The notes beneath the pieces are model-generated. The model searched no databases. It saw only the letters and a program-made list of their open reading frames with translations, and was not told the origin of the DNA. A stretch of 52,554 nt of DNA from Bradyrhizobium oropedii. Its GTDB lineage: Bacteria > Pseudomonadota > Alphaproteobacteria > Rhizobiales > Xanthobacteraceae. The first letter of the stretch is position 1. Every line of letters starts with the position of its first letter. Location: the NCBI RefSeq assembly GCF_020889685.1, contig NZ_JACMYO010000043.1, positions 1-52,554 on the forward strand, read 5' to 3'. The translations under genes were made by a program, and so were the position numbers. Below are positions 29,526 to 36,121 of this stretch, piece by piece.

Positions 29526-29822
29526 TTATTTCATGGACAAGACGACCGGACCTGCGACGGGATCGGTGACGCCGAGACCGCCGCCCAAGTCTTCGAGCGT
29601 ATCGCGAAAAGTATTGAGAGTGGAAATCATGTGTGGCCGGGCCTTGATGCACGCGTCCATGTCTTGCCACTCGGCGATAATGCAATAGGAACGGTCACCG
29701 GTCTTGATAATATTGGCGCGCAACAGACCTTGCCAGGTTGCCCCGATGGTCTTGTGCGCGTCCAAAAACTCCTGATCGCGCGCAGGCTTCACCCGAAAAC
29801 GCACAGCGTTGAAAGCGGTCAC
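29526..29822 (-). CDS. Antibiotic biosynthesis monooxygenase-like (ABM/dimeric alpha-beta barrel) protein
   Basis: This 98-residue protein has a ferredoxin-like pattern. A first strand F-N-A-V-R-F-R-V-K is followed by a helix with D-Q-E-F-L-D-A-H, a strand L-L-R-A-N-I-I-K-T-G, the strand S-Y-C-I-I-A-E-W, and a helix. The start is GTG at 29822 with GGGGAGAAG upstream. Such proteins are small dimers; many are heme- or quinone-type monooxygenases, but here no catalytic residue can be assigned, so the name is tentative. It stands alone between the secreted-protein gene and the mtnK fragment. Confidence 0.7.
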   Translation of the reverse strand: MTAFNAVRFRVKPARDQEFLDAHKTIGATWQGLLRANIIKTGDRSYCIIAEWQDMDACIKARPHMISTLNTFRDTLEDLGGGLGVTDPVAGPVVLSMK

Positions 29823-30038
29823 GGTCTTCTCCCCTGGTTCTGTGATGTTCCCCGAAATGCTGGCGGCGACTTAAGTAAATTCACAACGGCAACTTTGCTC
29901 CGGATGCGCTGCCGACGCTACCAGAATTGGCAGGCCGTCAGCACCGCGCGTTTTCATGGCTTCCGACTCCCGGTTCGTCGAAGGCGCCATGCCAATGAGT
30001 TGCCCGACGGCCAAGCCCCCCGCAGCGGCGCGCTCAGC

Positions 30039-30157
30039 GCGGGACGGGCGCTCAAGCTCGCACGCGGCTTGATAGTGGAAGCGTCCTAGTCGACGATCGG
30101 TGCCGTCACTACGCCGCACGTGAGCTGCGCCACTGGCAGCCGGATGTTGCCAGGTAA
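30039..30157 (+). pseudogene. Degraded duplicate of the mtnK 3' end
   Basis: The segment aligns by eye with the last ~120 bp of mtnK (28785-28907), including the runs CTCGCACGC, ACGATCGGTGCCGTCAC and CTGCGCCACTGGCAGCC, and ends at an equivalent stop (TAA 30155-30157). Translation gives R-A-L-K-L-A-R-x3-V-E-A-S, then a TAG where mtnK has Tyr. One codon is missing before it, and later a single base is lost (ACC-TAC becomes ACTAC), shifting frame. Weaker similarity may reach back to ~29990. No upstream part of the gene is present. It ends 5 nt from the convergent GST stop. Confidence 0.85.
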
Positions 30158-30161
30158 TCGT

Positions 30162-30785
30162 TTATGGGCCGGGGTCCGGAATCGGGCCCTCGGCTTCCAG
30201 TGCGGCTTGAACTGTCGGACGGCGGCCGATGCGCGCATGGTGCGCGAGCACGTTGGGGTAGGGCGAAAGATCAAAGTCGACGCGCGGGGCCCAGATCGTG
30301 ACCGCGAACGAGTTGGCGTCCGCGACCGTGAAGTCCTCGCCCAGAAGGTATGTGTTGTCAGCAAGGTGACGATCGAGGTGCGCGTAGCGCGTTCTCAGCC
30401 GGTCGCGAAACACCTCCTTGGATTGCTCCGATATCCCCTTGTGGAAGATCGGTCCATACGCGCCTTTGTGCATCTCGCTTGAAAAGAAGTTGAGCCACGC
30501 CTGCAGCTTGGCGCGCTCGATCGAGCCGTTGGCCGGCGCCAGCCGTCTGGAAGGGGCCTGATCGGCGATGTACTGAACGATCGCAGCTCCCTCGGTGAGC
30601 AAGGTGCCGTCGTCGAGCAGCAGAGCCGGCACATAGCCCAGCGGATTCACCGTTCGATAGTCGCCGCCACCTTCGATGGCCTTGGTGTGCTCGTTGATCC
30701 TGATGGCCGTGAACGGCAATGCGGCCTCGAGGAACACGATATGCGGCAGGAGAGACAACGTACCTGGCGCGCAGAACAGCTTCAT
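30162..30785 (-). CDS. Glutathione S-transferase (beta-class-like)
   Basis: This 207-residue protein has an N-terminal thioredoxin-like domain beginning M-K-L-F-C-A-P-G-T-L-S-L-L-P-H. Cys5/Ser10 positions match the beta-class/GstA pattern, and the cis-proline site is in G-Y-V-P-A-L-L-L. The glutathione-binding segment is L-T-E-G-A-A-I-V-Q-Y-I-A-D. The all-helical C-terminal domain includes L-L-G-E-D-F-T-V-A-D-A-N. It conjugates glutathione to electrophiles in the cytoplasm; the substrate is unknown. It is transcribed alone. Confidence 0.9.
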   Translation of the reverse strand: MKLFCAPGTLSLLPHIVFLEAALPFTAIRINEHTKAIEGGGDYRTVNPLGYVPALLLDDGTLLTEGAAIVQYIADQAPSRRLAPANGSIERAKLQAWLNFFSSEMHKGAYGPIFHKGISEQSKEVFRDRLRTRYAHLDRHLADNTYLLGEDFTVADANSFAVTIWAPRVDFDLSPYPNVLAHHARIGRRPTVQAALEAEGPIPDPGP

Positions 30786-30839
30786 GGCGAGCCTCTACCG
30801 GGGTTTCGCTTCGCCCCAGGACAGCGCAACACATTCGAT

Positions 30840-30980
30840 GTCGTCCCTGCCTAGCGCGCAATTGCGCACGGGAGCAGGGACCCATAACCACCGAGAGTCA
30901 TTCTTGCGCGATGGCAGAATGACTAGTCCCGTTCATCACACCCGCCGCGGAGTATGGGTCCCTGCCTTCGCAGGGACGAC
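30840..30980. repeat. 141-bp nested palindromic element (MITE-like)
   Basis: Three nested inverted-repeat pairs share nearly one centre. The outer pair is GTCGTCCCTGC (30840-30850) with GCAGGGACGAC (30970-30980). The middle pair is GCAGGGACCCATA (30874-30886) with TATGGGTCCCTGC (30953-30965). The inner pair is AGTCATTCT (30896-30904) with AGAATGACT (30916-30924). The right end alone also folds as GTCCCTGC-CTTC-GCAGGGAC. It sits in the 214-bp gap between the GST and the ABC permease and encodes nothing. It looks like a non-autonomous mobile or REP-type element; I recall similar GGGTCCCTGCCTTCGCAGGG hairpins in Bradyrhizobium. Confidence 0.8.
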
Positions 30981-30999
30981 GAATGGAGAGAGCGCCACA

Positions 31000-32034
31000 C
31001 TAATCCGCCGCTTGCTCCCGCAGCCGCTGCGCGTAGACGTTGATGATCAGCGCCGCGAGCAGGATCAGGCCGCGGATCAGGATCTTCAGGAAGCTGTCGA
31101 TATTGACGTGGTCGAGGCCGTTGTTGAGCACGCCAAGCACGAACAGGCCGACGATGGTGTTGCCGATGCCACCGCGGCCGCCGAACAGGCTGGTGCCGCC
31201 GACCACCACGGCCGCGATCGAATCCAGCAGATAGGTGTCGAACTCGTTCTGCTGCGCGCTGCCGAAATGGGCGACGCCGAGCATGCCGCCGATCCCCGAG
31301 CAGACCGCCGAGATCACCATCACGCTGCCGAGGATGAGCTTGACGTTGAGGCCGGCAAATTCCGCGGCTTCGCGGTTGCCGCCGACCATGTAGACGTAGC
31401 GGCCGAAGCGCGTGTAGGTCAGCACCAGATGGCCGCCGAGCAGCATCACCGCGGCAACGATCACGATCCAGGGGATGCCGCCGATCGAGCCCGAGCCGAG
31501 CGTCGTGATCAGCGGCGGCACCTTGTAGGCGATCTGGCCGCGCACCAGCAGCGCCGAGACGCCGGCCGCGATCTGCATCATGGCGAGCGTCATGATGAAG
31601 GAGGGGATGCCGATCGCGGTCAGCCCCAGCGCATTGACGAGGCCGAGCAGCGCGCACAGCGCCAGCGCCAGCAGGATCGCGGCAAAGCCCGGCATCGGGA
31701 TGTTGGCGATGTTGACGTAGGAGTCCTGCAGCGTGAAATAGGCCACCGCAATGCCGGTGACGTTGGCGATGCTGGCGACCGACAGGTCGATCTCGGCGCA
31801 CAGGATCACGAAGGTGAGGCCGACGGCGATGATGCCGGTGACCGACACCTGGGTGAGGATGTTGCCGACATTGTCGATGGTCGCAAACGACGGGCTCGCG
31901 ATCGCAAAGAAGGCGCTGAGGAAGATCAGCGTCAGGAACGGCGCGATGTTGCGCATCTGCGAGCGCAGGAAGGACGCCAGCCCGCGCGGCCGCTTGTGAT
32001 CCGCAGGTGCCGTCGCGCTGTCACTGCTTGCCAT
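31000..32034 (-). CDS. Sugar ABC transporter permease (RbsC-like)
   Basis: This 344-residue inner-membrane permease has 8-10 hydrophobic segments. It carries the BPD_transp_2 pattern, with G-L-T-F-V-I-L-C-A-E-I-D-L-S-V-A-S early and G-G-N-R-E-A-A-E-F-A-G-L-N-V in the EAA-like cytoplasmic loop. A-A-V-V-V-G-G-T-S-L-F-G-G-R-G-G-I appears later, as in RbsC/XylH. GGAGAG lies ahead of its ATG. It is the last gene of the binding protein-ATPase-permease set; a 102-bp gap containing a palindromic repeat separates it from the ATPase gene. Confidence 0.93.
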   Translation of the reverse strand: MASSDSATAPADHKRPRGLASFLRSQMRNIAPFLTLIFLSAFFAIASPSFATIDNVGNILTQVSVTGIIAVGLTFVILCAEIDLSVASIANVTGIAVAYFTLQDSYVNIANIPMPGFAAILLALALCALLGLVNALGLTAIGIPSFIMTLAMMQIAAGVSALLVRGQIAYKVPPLITTLGSGSIGGIPWIVIVAAVMLLGGHLVLTYTRFGRYVYMVGGNREAAEFAGLNVKLILGSVMVISAVCSGIGGMLGVAHFGSAQQNEFDTYLLDSIAAVVVGGTSLFGGRGGIGNTIVGLFVLGVLNNGLDHVNIDSFLKILIRGLILLAALIINVYAQRLREQAAD

Positions 32035-32050
32035 TATGTCTCTCCGTTAA

Positions 32051-32127
32051 GCGCGATGACGCGGTCATCGCGCTTTCTCGATTTGTTTGCGCACGATCTT
32101 GTCGGAAAACCGCTTCGCACTTTTCCG
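32051..32127. repeat. Two-hairpin repeat inside the sugar ABC operon
   Basis: The first hairpin has perfect arms GCGCGATGA (32051-32059) and TCATCGCGC (32065-32073). The second has CGGAAAA (32103-32109) and TTTTCCG (32121-32127), followed by GATCATGCTC. The arrangement resembles the repeat near 22466. It lies in the spacer between ATPase and permease genes, where a stable mRNA hairpin could change relative expression (inference). Confidence 0.7.
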
Positions 32128-32136
32128 GATCATGCT

Positions 32137-33639
32137 CTAGGCAGCCTCGAGCAGCCGATCCTTGCTGACCGCTTCGCCCGCGAATTCGCGCACCACCGAG
32201 CCGCGTTTCAGCACCAGGATCCTGTCGGCCAGCGACAGCACCGTTTCCGGCTCGGTCGACAGCACGATGATCGCCAGTCCCTTGGCGCGGAGATCGCGCA
32301 CGATGTTGATCACGTCGTTCTTGGCGCCGACGTCCATGCCGCGGGTCGGCTCGCACAGCACCAGCAGGCGGGGCGGGTAGGTCAGCCATTTGGCCAGTGC
32401 CACCTTCTGCTGGTTGCCGCCGGAGAGCATGCCGAGATCGAGACCGACCACCGGCGGCCTGATCTGCAACTGCTCGACCTGGCGCTGGGCGATGGCGCGC
32501 TCGCGCACCGGCTTGAGCAGCAGCGCCGAGATCCGCTCGAGGATGCTGATCGAGATGTTCTTGTAGACCGGCTCCTGGTGAAACAGCATCGCGCGCCGGC
32601 TCTCCGGCACCAGCGCAACGCCCGCCCGCCGGGCGGCCGCGGTGCTGCGGAATGTCTTGGCGGAGCCGTCGACCACAAGCGTCCCGCCGTCGGGCCTGAG
32701 CTTGCCGAACAGGATGCGGGACAGCTCCAATTGTCCGCAGCCCATGAAGCCGTAGATGCCGAGCACTTCGCCGGCGCGGGCCTCGAACGAGACATCCTGC
32801 AGGCTGCGGCGGAGCGAGAGCTGATCGACCTTCAGCACCACCGGGCCGGCGCCGGATTGCGGCAGCATCAGGTCGTCGGTGTAGCTGTGCTCCAGCTTTT
32901 CGCCGCCGCGGCCGATCATGGCCTCGATCAGCGCGCCCTTGGTGGTGTCGGCGGAGGCGGTTTCGGCGATCTTCCGCCCGTTGCGGAACACGGTCACCAC
33001 GTCGGAGACCCGCAGGATGTCCTCGATGAAATGCGAGATAAAGACGATGCTGGTGCCTTCGTCCCGGAGCTTCTGCAAGGTCGTGAAGAGACGCTCGACC
33101 TCCGGCGGGGAGAGGGCGGAGGTCGGCTCGTCGAGGATGATGATGCGAGCGCCCGAAAACAGCACGCGGGCGATCTCGATCAGCTGCTGCAGCCCGATCG
33201 GCAGGTCGCCGAGCCGCGTCATCGGATCGACGTCGATGCCGAACCGAGACAGCTGCTCGCCGGCCTCGCGCGCCATCCGCCGCCATTGCACGAAGCCGAG
33301 GCGGTTGGTCGGCTGGTTGCCGAGGAAGACGTTCTCGGCGACGGTCAAATCAGGCGCGACGCTGAGCTCCTGATGCACCATGCCGATGCCGGCGGCGTGC
33401 GCGTCGCGGGTGGAGCGAAACCGGGTCTCCTTGCCGTCGAGCATGAAGCGGCCGGAGAACTCCGGATGCACGCCGGCGATGATCTTCATCAGCGTGCTTT
33501 TTCCGGCGCCATTCTCGCCGACGAGACCATGGATCTCGCCGGCGTGGAGCGCGAAGTCGACCCCACGAAGGGCTTCGACACCGCCGAAGGCCTTCGTGAT
33601 CTGGTTCAACTCGAGGATCGGGGAACGGCCCTGCGACAT
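32137..33639 (-). CDS. Sugar ABC transporter ATP-binding protein (RbsA-like, two ABC domains)
   Basis: This 500-residue protein has two nucleotide-binding domains. The N-terminal one has an intact Walker A (G-E-N-G-A-G-K-S-T), a signature L-P-I-G-L-Q-Q and Walker B I-I-L-D-E-P-T-S-A-L. The C-terminal one has a degenerate P-loop G-F-M-G-C-G-Q-L-E-L (no Lys, no Ser/Thr), yet a canonical L-S-G-G-N-Q-Q and C-E-P-T-R-G-M-D-V-G. In RbsA-type ATPases the second P-loop normally reads G-x-x-G-A-G-R-T-E, so Gln-Leu is a further departure. It begins 9 nt after the binding-protein gene. It energises import of a sugar or related solute. Confidence 0.93.
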   Translation of the reverse strand: MSQGRSPILELNQITKAFGGVEALRGVDFALHAGEIHGLVGENGAGKSTLMKIIAGVHPEFSGRFMLDGKETRFRSTRDAHAAGIGMVHQELSVAPDLTVAENVFLGNQPTNRLGFVQWRRMAREAGEQLSRFGIDVDPMTRLGDLPIGLQQLIEIARVLFSGARIIILDEPTSALSPPEVERLFTTLQKLRDEGTSIVFISHFIEDILRVSDVVTVFRNGRKIAETASADTTKGALIEAMIGRGGEKLEHSYTDDLMLPQSGAGPVVLKVDQLSLRRSLQDVSFEARAGEVLGIYGFMGCGQLELSRILFGKLRPDGGTLVVDGSAKTFRSTAAARRAGVALVPESRRAMLFHQEPVYKNISISILERISALLLKPVRERAIAQRQVEQLQIRPPVVGLDLGMLSGGNQQKVALAKWLTYPPRLLVLCEPTRGMDVGAKNDVINIVRDLRAKGLAIIVLSTEPETVLSLADRILVLKRGSVVREFAGEAVSKDRLLEAA

Positions 33640-33648
33640 GAGGTCCGC

Positions 33649-34695
33649 TCAGATCAGGAAGTGATCCTCCATCCATTGCATGCCGGCGGCGTTGGCCTTG
33701 GTCACGACGGGACCGTCGGTCACGACGTTCTTCGGAATGCCCTGGCCGCTCTTCTCGCCGCCGACCACGGCCGCGACACCCGCGACGATCGCGCCGCCGT
33801 GGATGCGGCAGGACGGATTGCGGACGGTCGCGAACATGCGGCCTTCGCTGACCGCCTGGATCGCCGGCGGCATCGCGTCGACGCCGCCGATCAGGATGTT
33901 GGTGCGGTTATGCGCCTTCATGATGTTGGCGGCCGCGAGCGCCATGTCGTCATTGTGGAAGAACGCCGCGTCGATCTGCGGATACTTCGTCAGATAGGTT
34001 TCCCAGAGCCGGGCGGTCTTGGAGACGTCCCAGTCGGCGGGCTGGGTATCCAGCACCTCGATGTTCGGGAACTGCTTCACGACCGAGTTGAAGCCCTTGG
34101 CCCGGCCCTGCGCGCCGGTATGGCCGAGCGCGCCCTGGGTCATGATGACCTTGCCCTTGCCGCCGATCGCGTTGCACAGCGCCTGCGTCACCGAAGCGCC
34201 CATGAACTCGTTGTCGGGCGCCAGGAACGAATGCACGTTGATCTGGTCGAGCGGCGCAATCAGCGTGTCCATGTCGATGACAGGGGTGCCGGCGTCGATC
34301 ATCTTCTGCACCGGCTGGGTCAGCGTGCCGATGCCGAATGCCTGGATGGCGACGAAGTCCCATTTTTGCGATGCCATGTTGTCGATGGCGGCGCGCTGCT
34401 TGACGGCGTCGAGCTGGCCGTCGAACCAGGTGACCTCGACGTTGAACAGCTTGCCCCAGAACTCGGCGGCCTGCTTGCCCTGCGCGCACCACGTCGCCTG
34501 CAGTCCGGCGTTGGAGAATGCGGCCTTCAGCGGTTTTTCCGAACGTCCCATTTCGGCTGCGAGCGCGGACGTCACGCCCATTCCGCCGAACAGGCCGGCC
34601 GCAGCTCCACCTGCCGCCGCCATCTGCAGAAGGTCGCGCCGCGTCGTCGACGCCTTGTCCATCCCCTTGTCGGTGCCATTGTCGATTCCTGGCAT
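33649..34695 (-). CDS. Sugar ABC transporter substrate-binding protein (Tat-exported)
   Basis: This 348-residue periplasmic binding protein is of the Peripla_BP_4/RbsB class. The start at 34695 (GAGGGAG upstream) gives a twin-arginine signal: S-T-T-R-R-D-L-L-Q-M then an Ala/Gly-rich hydrophobic stretch ending A-L-A-A. Binding-protein hallmarks are K-A-A-F-S-N-A-G-L-Q-A at the first strand, A-G-T-P-V-I-D-M-D, F-H-N-D-D-M-A-L-A-A and the G-V-D-A strand. An upstream frame extension to 34863 is Cys/Arg-rich and unlikely. The ligand is unknown; a pentose, polyol or methylthioribose is possible but not supported by any residue I can read. Confidence 0.92.
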   Translation of the reverse strand: MPGIDNGTDKGMDKASTTRRDLLQMAAAGGAAAGLFGGMGVTSALAAEMGRSEKPLKAAFSNAGLQATWCAQGKQAAEFWGKLFNVEVTWFDGQLDAVKQRAAIDNMASQKWDFVAIQAFGIGTLTQPVQKMIDAGTPVIDMDTLIAPLDQINVHSFLAPDNEFMGASVTQALCNAIGGKGKVIMTQGALGHTGAQGRAKGFNSVVKQFPNIEVLDTQPADWDVSKTARLWETYLTKYPQIDAAFFHNDDMALAAANIMKAHNRTNILIGGVDAMPPAIQAVSEGRMFATVRNPSCRIHGGAIVAGVAAVVGGEKSGQGIPKNVVTDGPVVTKANAAGMQWMEDHFLI

Positions 34696-34783
34696 TGCTT
34701 GCTCCCTCTTCGTTTTTCTGACCGTCGGCGTCAGTTGCACGCGCCGCGGATAAAGGGAGTGTGTCACAATCGGAACGGTGACG

Positions 34784-35209
34784 CTACGTCTTCGCGTCCA
34801 CGAGATGTTTCTGTTGCAGCACGATGGCTTCGATGTCGCGGAGCAGCTTGTGCCACGCAGCATCGATCTCCGCGGACCATTGCTCGCCGAGAATGTCGCG
34901 CAAGCAGTCCGCGATCACGGCGAAGAAGGCCACGAACAATTCGCGCGGCGTCCCGTAGGCGTCGTGCGAGAACACTTCCGATTCGATCAGGCGAAAACGT
35001 CCGCGGCGTTCGCCGGCGAAATCGAGAATGGATTCGATCGTGAGAGACAGCATCGAACCCTTCACCGGCTCGCTGCCTTCGGTGCGAAACATCGCCTGCG
35101 CCTCGGGATGTTCGCGAAACAACCGCCGATACACCAACGGCGTGAGATCATCGCAAGCCGCTGCTGCGAGTTCAAAGCTGCGTTCGATTGGATTCGATGA
35201 TGGAGCCAT
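34784..35209 (-). CDS. Single-domain globin-like protein
   Basis: This 141-residue all-helical protein resembles the flavohaemoglobin globin domain. R-L-F-R-E-H-P-E-A-Q-A-M-F lies in helices A-C. The proximal-His motif S-H-D-A-Y-G-T-P has His82, and the end helix pattern L-G-E-Q-W-S-A-E-I-D-A-A-W-H is diagnostic. No reductase domain follows, so it would bind O2 or NO without its own reductase (family inference). The start at 35209 has no obvious ribosome site. A terminator-like hairpin lies only 22 nt upstream on the same strand. Confidence 0.8.
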   Translation of the reverse strand: MAPSSNPIERSFELAAAACDDLTPLVYRRLFREHPEAQAMFRTEGSEPVKGSMLSLTIESILDFAGERRGRFRLIESEVFSHDAYGTPRELFVAFFAVIADCLRDILGEQWSAEIDAAWHKLLRDIEAIVLQQKHLVDAKT

Positions 35210-35230
35210 CGTTGATTGCGATCATCAGAC

Positions 35231-35259
35231 AAAAAAGAGCAGGGCTCCAAGCCCTGCTC
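35231..35259 (-). terminator. Intrinsic-terminator-like hairpin reading leftward, in the globin leader
   Basis: Perfect 10-bp stem GAGCAGGGCT (35237-35246) / AGCCCTGCTC (35250-35259) with a 3-nt loop. On the minus strand it is followed by six T residues (35236-35231), giving a textbook intrinsic terminator. No recognisable minus-strand gene ends here, and the globin start is 22 nt downstream. Confidence 0.75.
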
Positions 35260-35654
35260 CAAAAATTGTGTCGACCCTATTTGCCCCAAAAATTCGGTTT
35301 GATCTTGATTGATGGGGTGACGCTGCTTGTGCGCGTCGGGCTCCTCCCGAGACTTGGACCACCAGGACACGCCTCGCGGCTAGCCTGCGCCCGAATTGGT
35401 AGACCATCTTTCCAGCCTTGTCACCATTTTCGGCAACGATTGTTCAAATTTCGGGCAATTTGCGAAATGATTGGGATGGCGCCACTGCCGGTTGTGAAAG
35501 TGATGTGAAAACACGTGGCGGAGTAAGGAGATACGGCGGCTTGTGCGGCGGCCGTGATGCAACTGCCACGCTCGGCTATTTCCGTCGGCTGGAAGAAACC
35601 GGACGTGTCCGCGATCTCGACTTCCGAGGCTGGTGGTGGTTAGTTCGGTTCCGG
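35260..35654. other. Gene-free region before the copper operon
   Basis: About 400 bases lie between the hairpin and the DUF2946 gene. A minus-strand open frame here (to ~35407) has no family resemblance. A weak dyad ATTTCG/CGAAAT (35448-35453 and 35463-35468) lies in an AT-richer stretch around 35420-35475, and two GTGAAA words occur near 35495-35510. Either could belong to the copper-operon promoter, but I cannot identify a known operator. Confidence 0.4.
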
Positions 35655-36038
35655 ATGGGTTTTGCGATGCGCCGGCGGCTGAAGAATTTTCTGCCCATAG
35701 TCCTGGTTGCCCTGCTGGTGCAGATTTTCGCACCGATCGGGGCCTGCTGGGCGGCGAGCCTTGCCGTATCCGATCCGCTCGCGGCCGCCACCATCTGCCA
35801 CGGCAGTGCCGGCTCCGGAGCCGGGCAGGGCGACCAGACCGGTCACGACGCTCATGACGGTTGTTGCTCCGCATGCAGCGTGCTGCAGACTGGTGCGCCC
35901 GTTGATCATCCGCAAGTTGCGGCCCAGGCCGTCGAACGCGTACCGAGCCGGATCGTTTGGCTCGATTTCGCCGGCGAGCTCGATCGGTCGCCGGCGGGCC
36001 TCTCCGCGCAAGCCCGCGCGCCGCCGCTTTTTTCCTGA
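35655..36038 (+). CDS. DUF2946-type exported Cys/His protein, first gene of the copper operon
   Basis: This is a ~127-residue protein. After M-R-R-R-L-K-N-F comes a signal peptide (L-P-I-V-L-V-A-L-L-V-Q-I-F-A-P), and the mature part has H-D-A-H-D-G-C-C-S-A-C-S. This His plus C-C-x2-C set is typical of DUF2946 and could bind copper. The start could be ATG 35655 or 35667; neither has a good ribosome site. It precedes a TonB receptor by 83 nt and probably corresponds in position to pcuA of B. japonicum (a predicted periplasmic protein), though I cannot confirm sequence identity. Location: periplasm. Confidence 0.7.
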   Translation: MGFAMRRRLKNFLPIVLVALLVQIFAPIGACWAASLAVSDPLAAATICHGSAGSGAGQGDQTGHDAHDGCCSACSVLQTGAPVDHPQVAAQAVERVPSRIVWLDFAGELDRSPAGLSAQARAPPLFS

Positions 36039-36121
36039 CGAGACTGTCGCTGCCGGTGCTTGTCCGCGCCGGCAATTGCCATTGAGCAAGCCGGCCGAAG
36101 AGCCGGTGTCAGGATTCATCC

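Noticed and set aside
29388..30089. Plus-strand open frame of ~233 codons
   Set aside because: It lies opposite the ABM-like gene and enters the mtnK remnant; only its last ~15 residues (the mtnK fragment) mean anything.
30676..35043. Long plus-strand open frame over the GST start, ABC transporter and globin genes
   Set aside because: It runs antisense to several well-recognised genes and through the nested palindromic repeat, and its translation is low-complexity.
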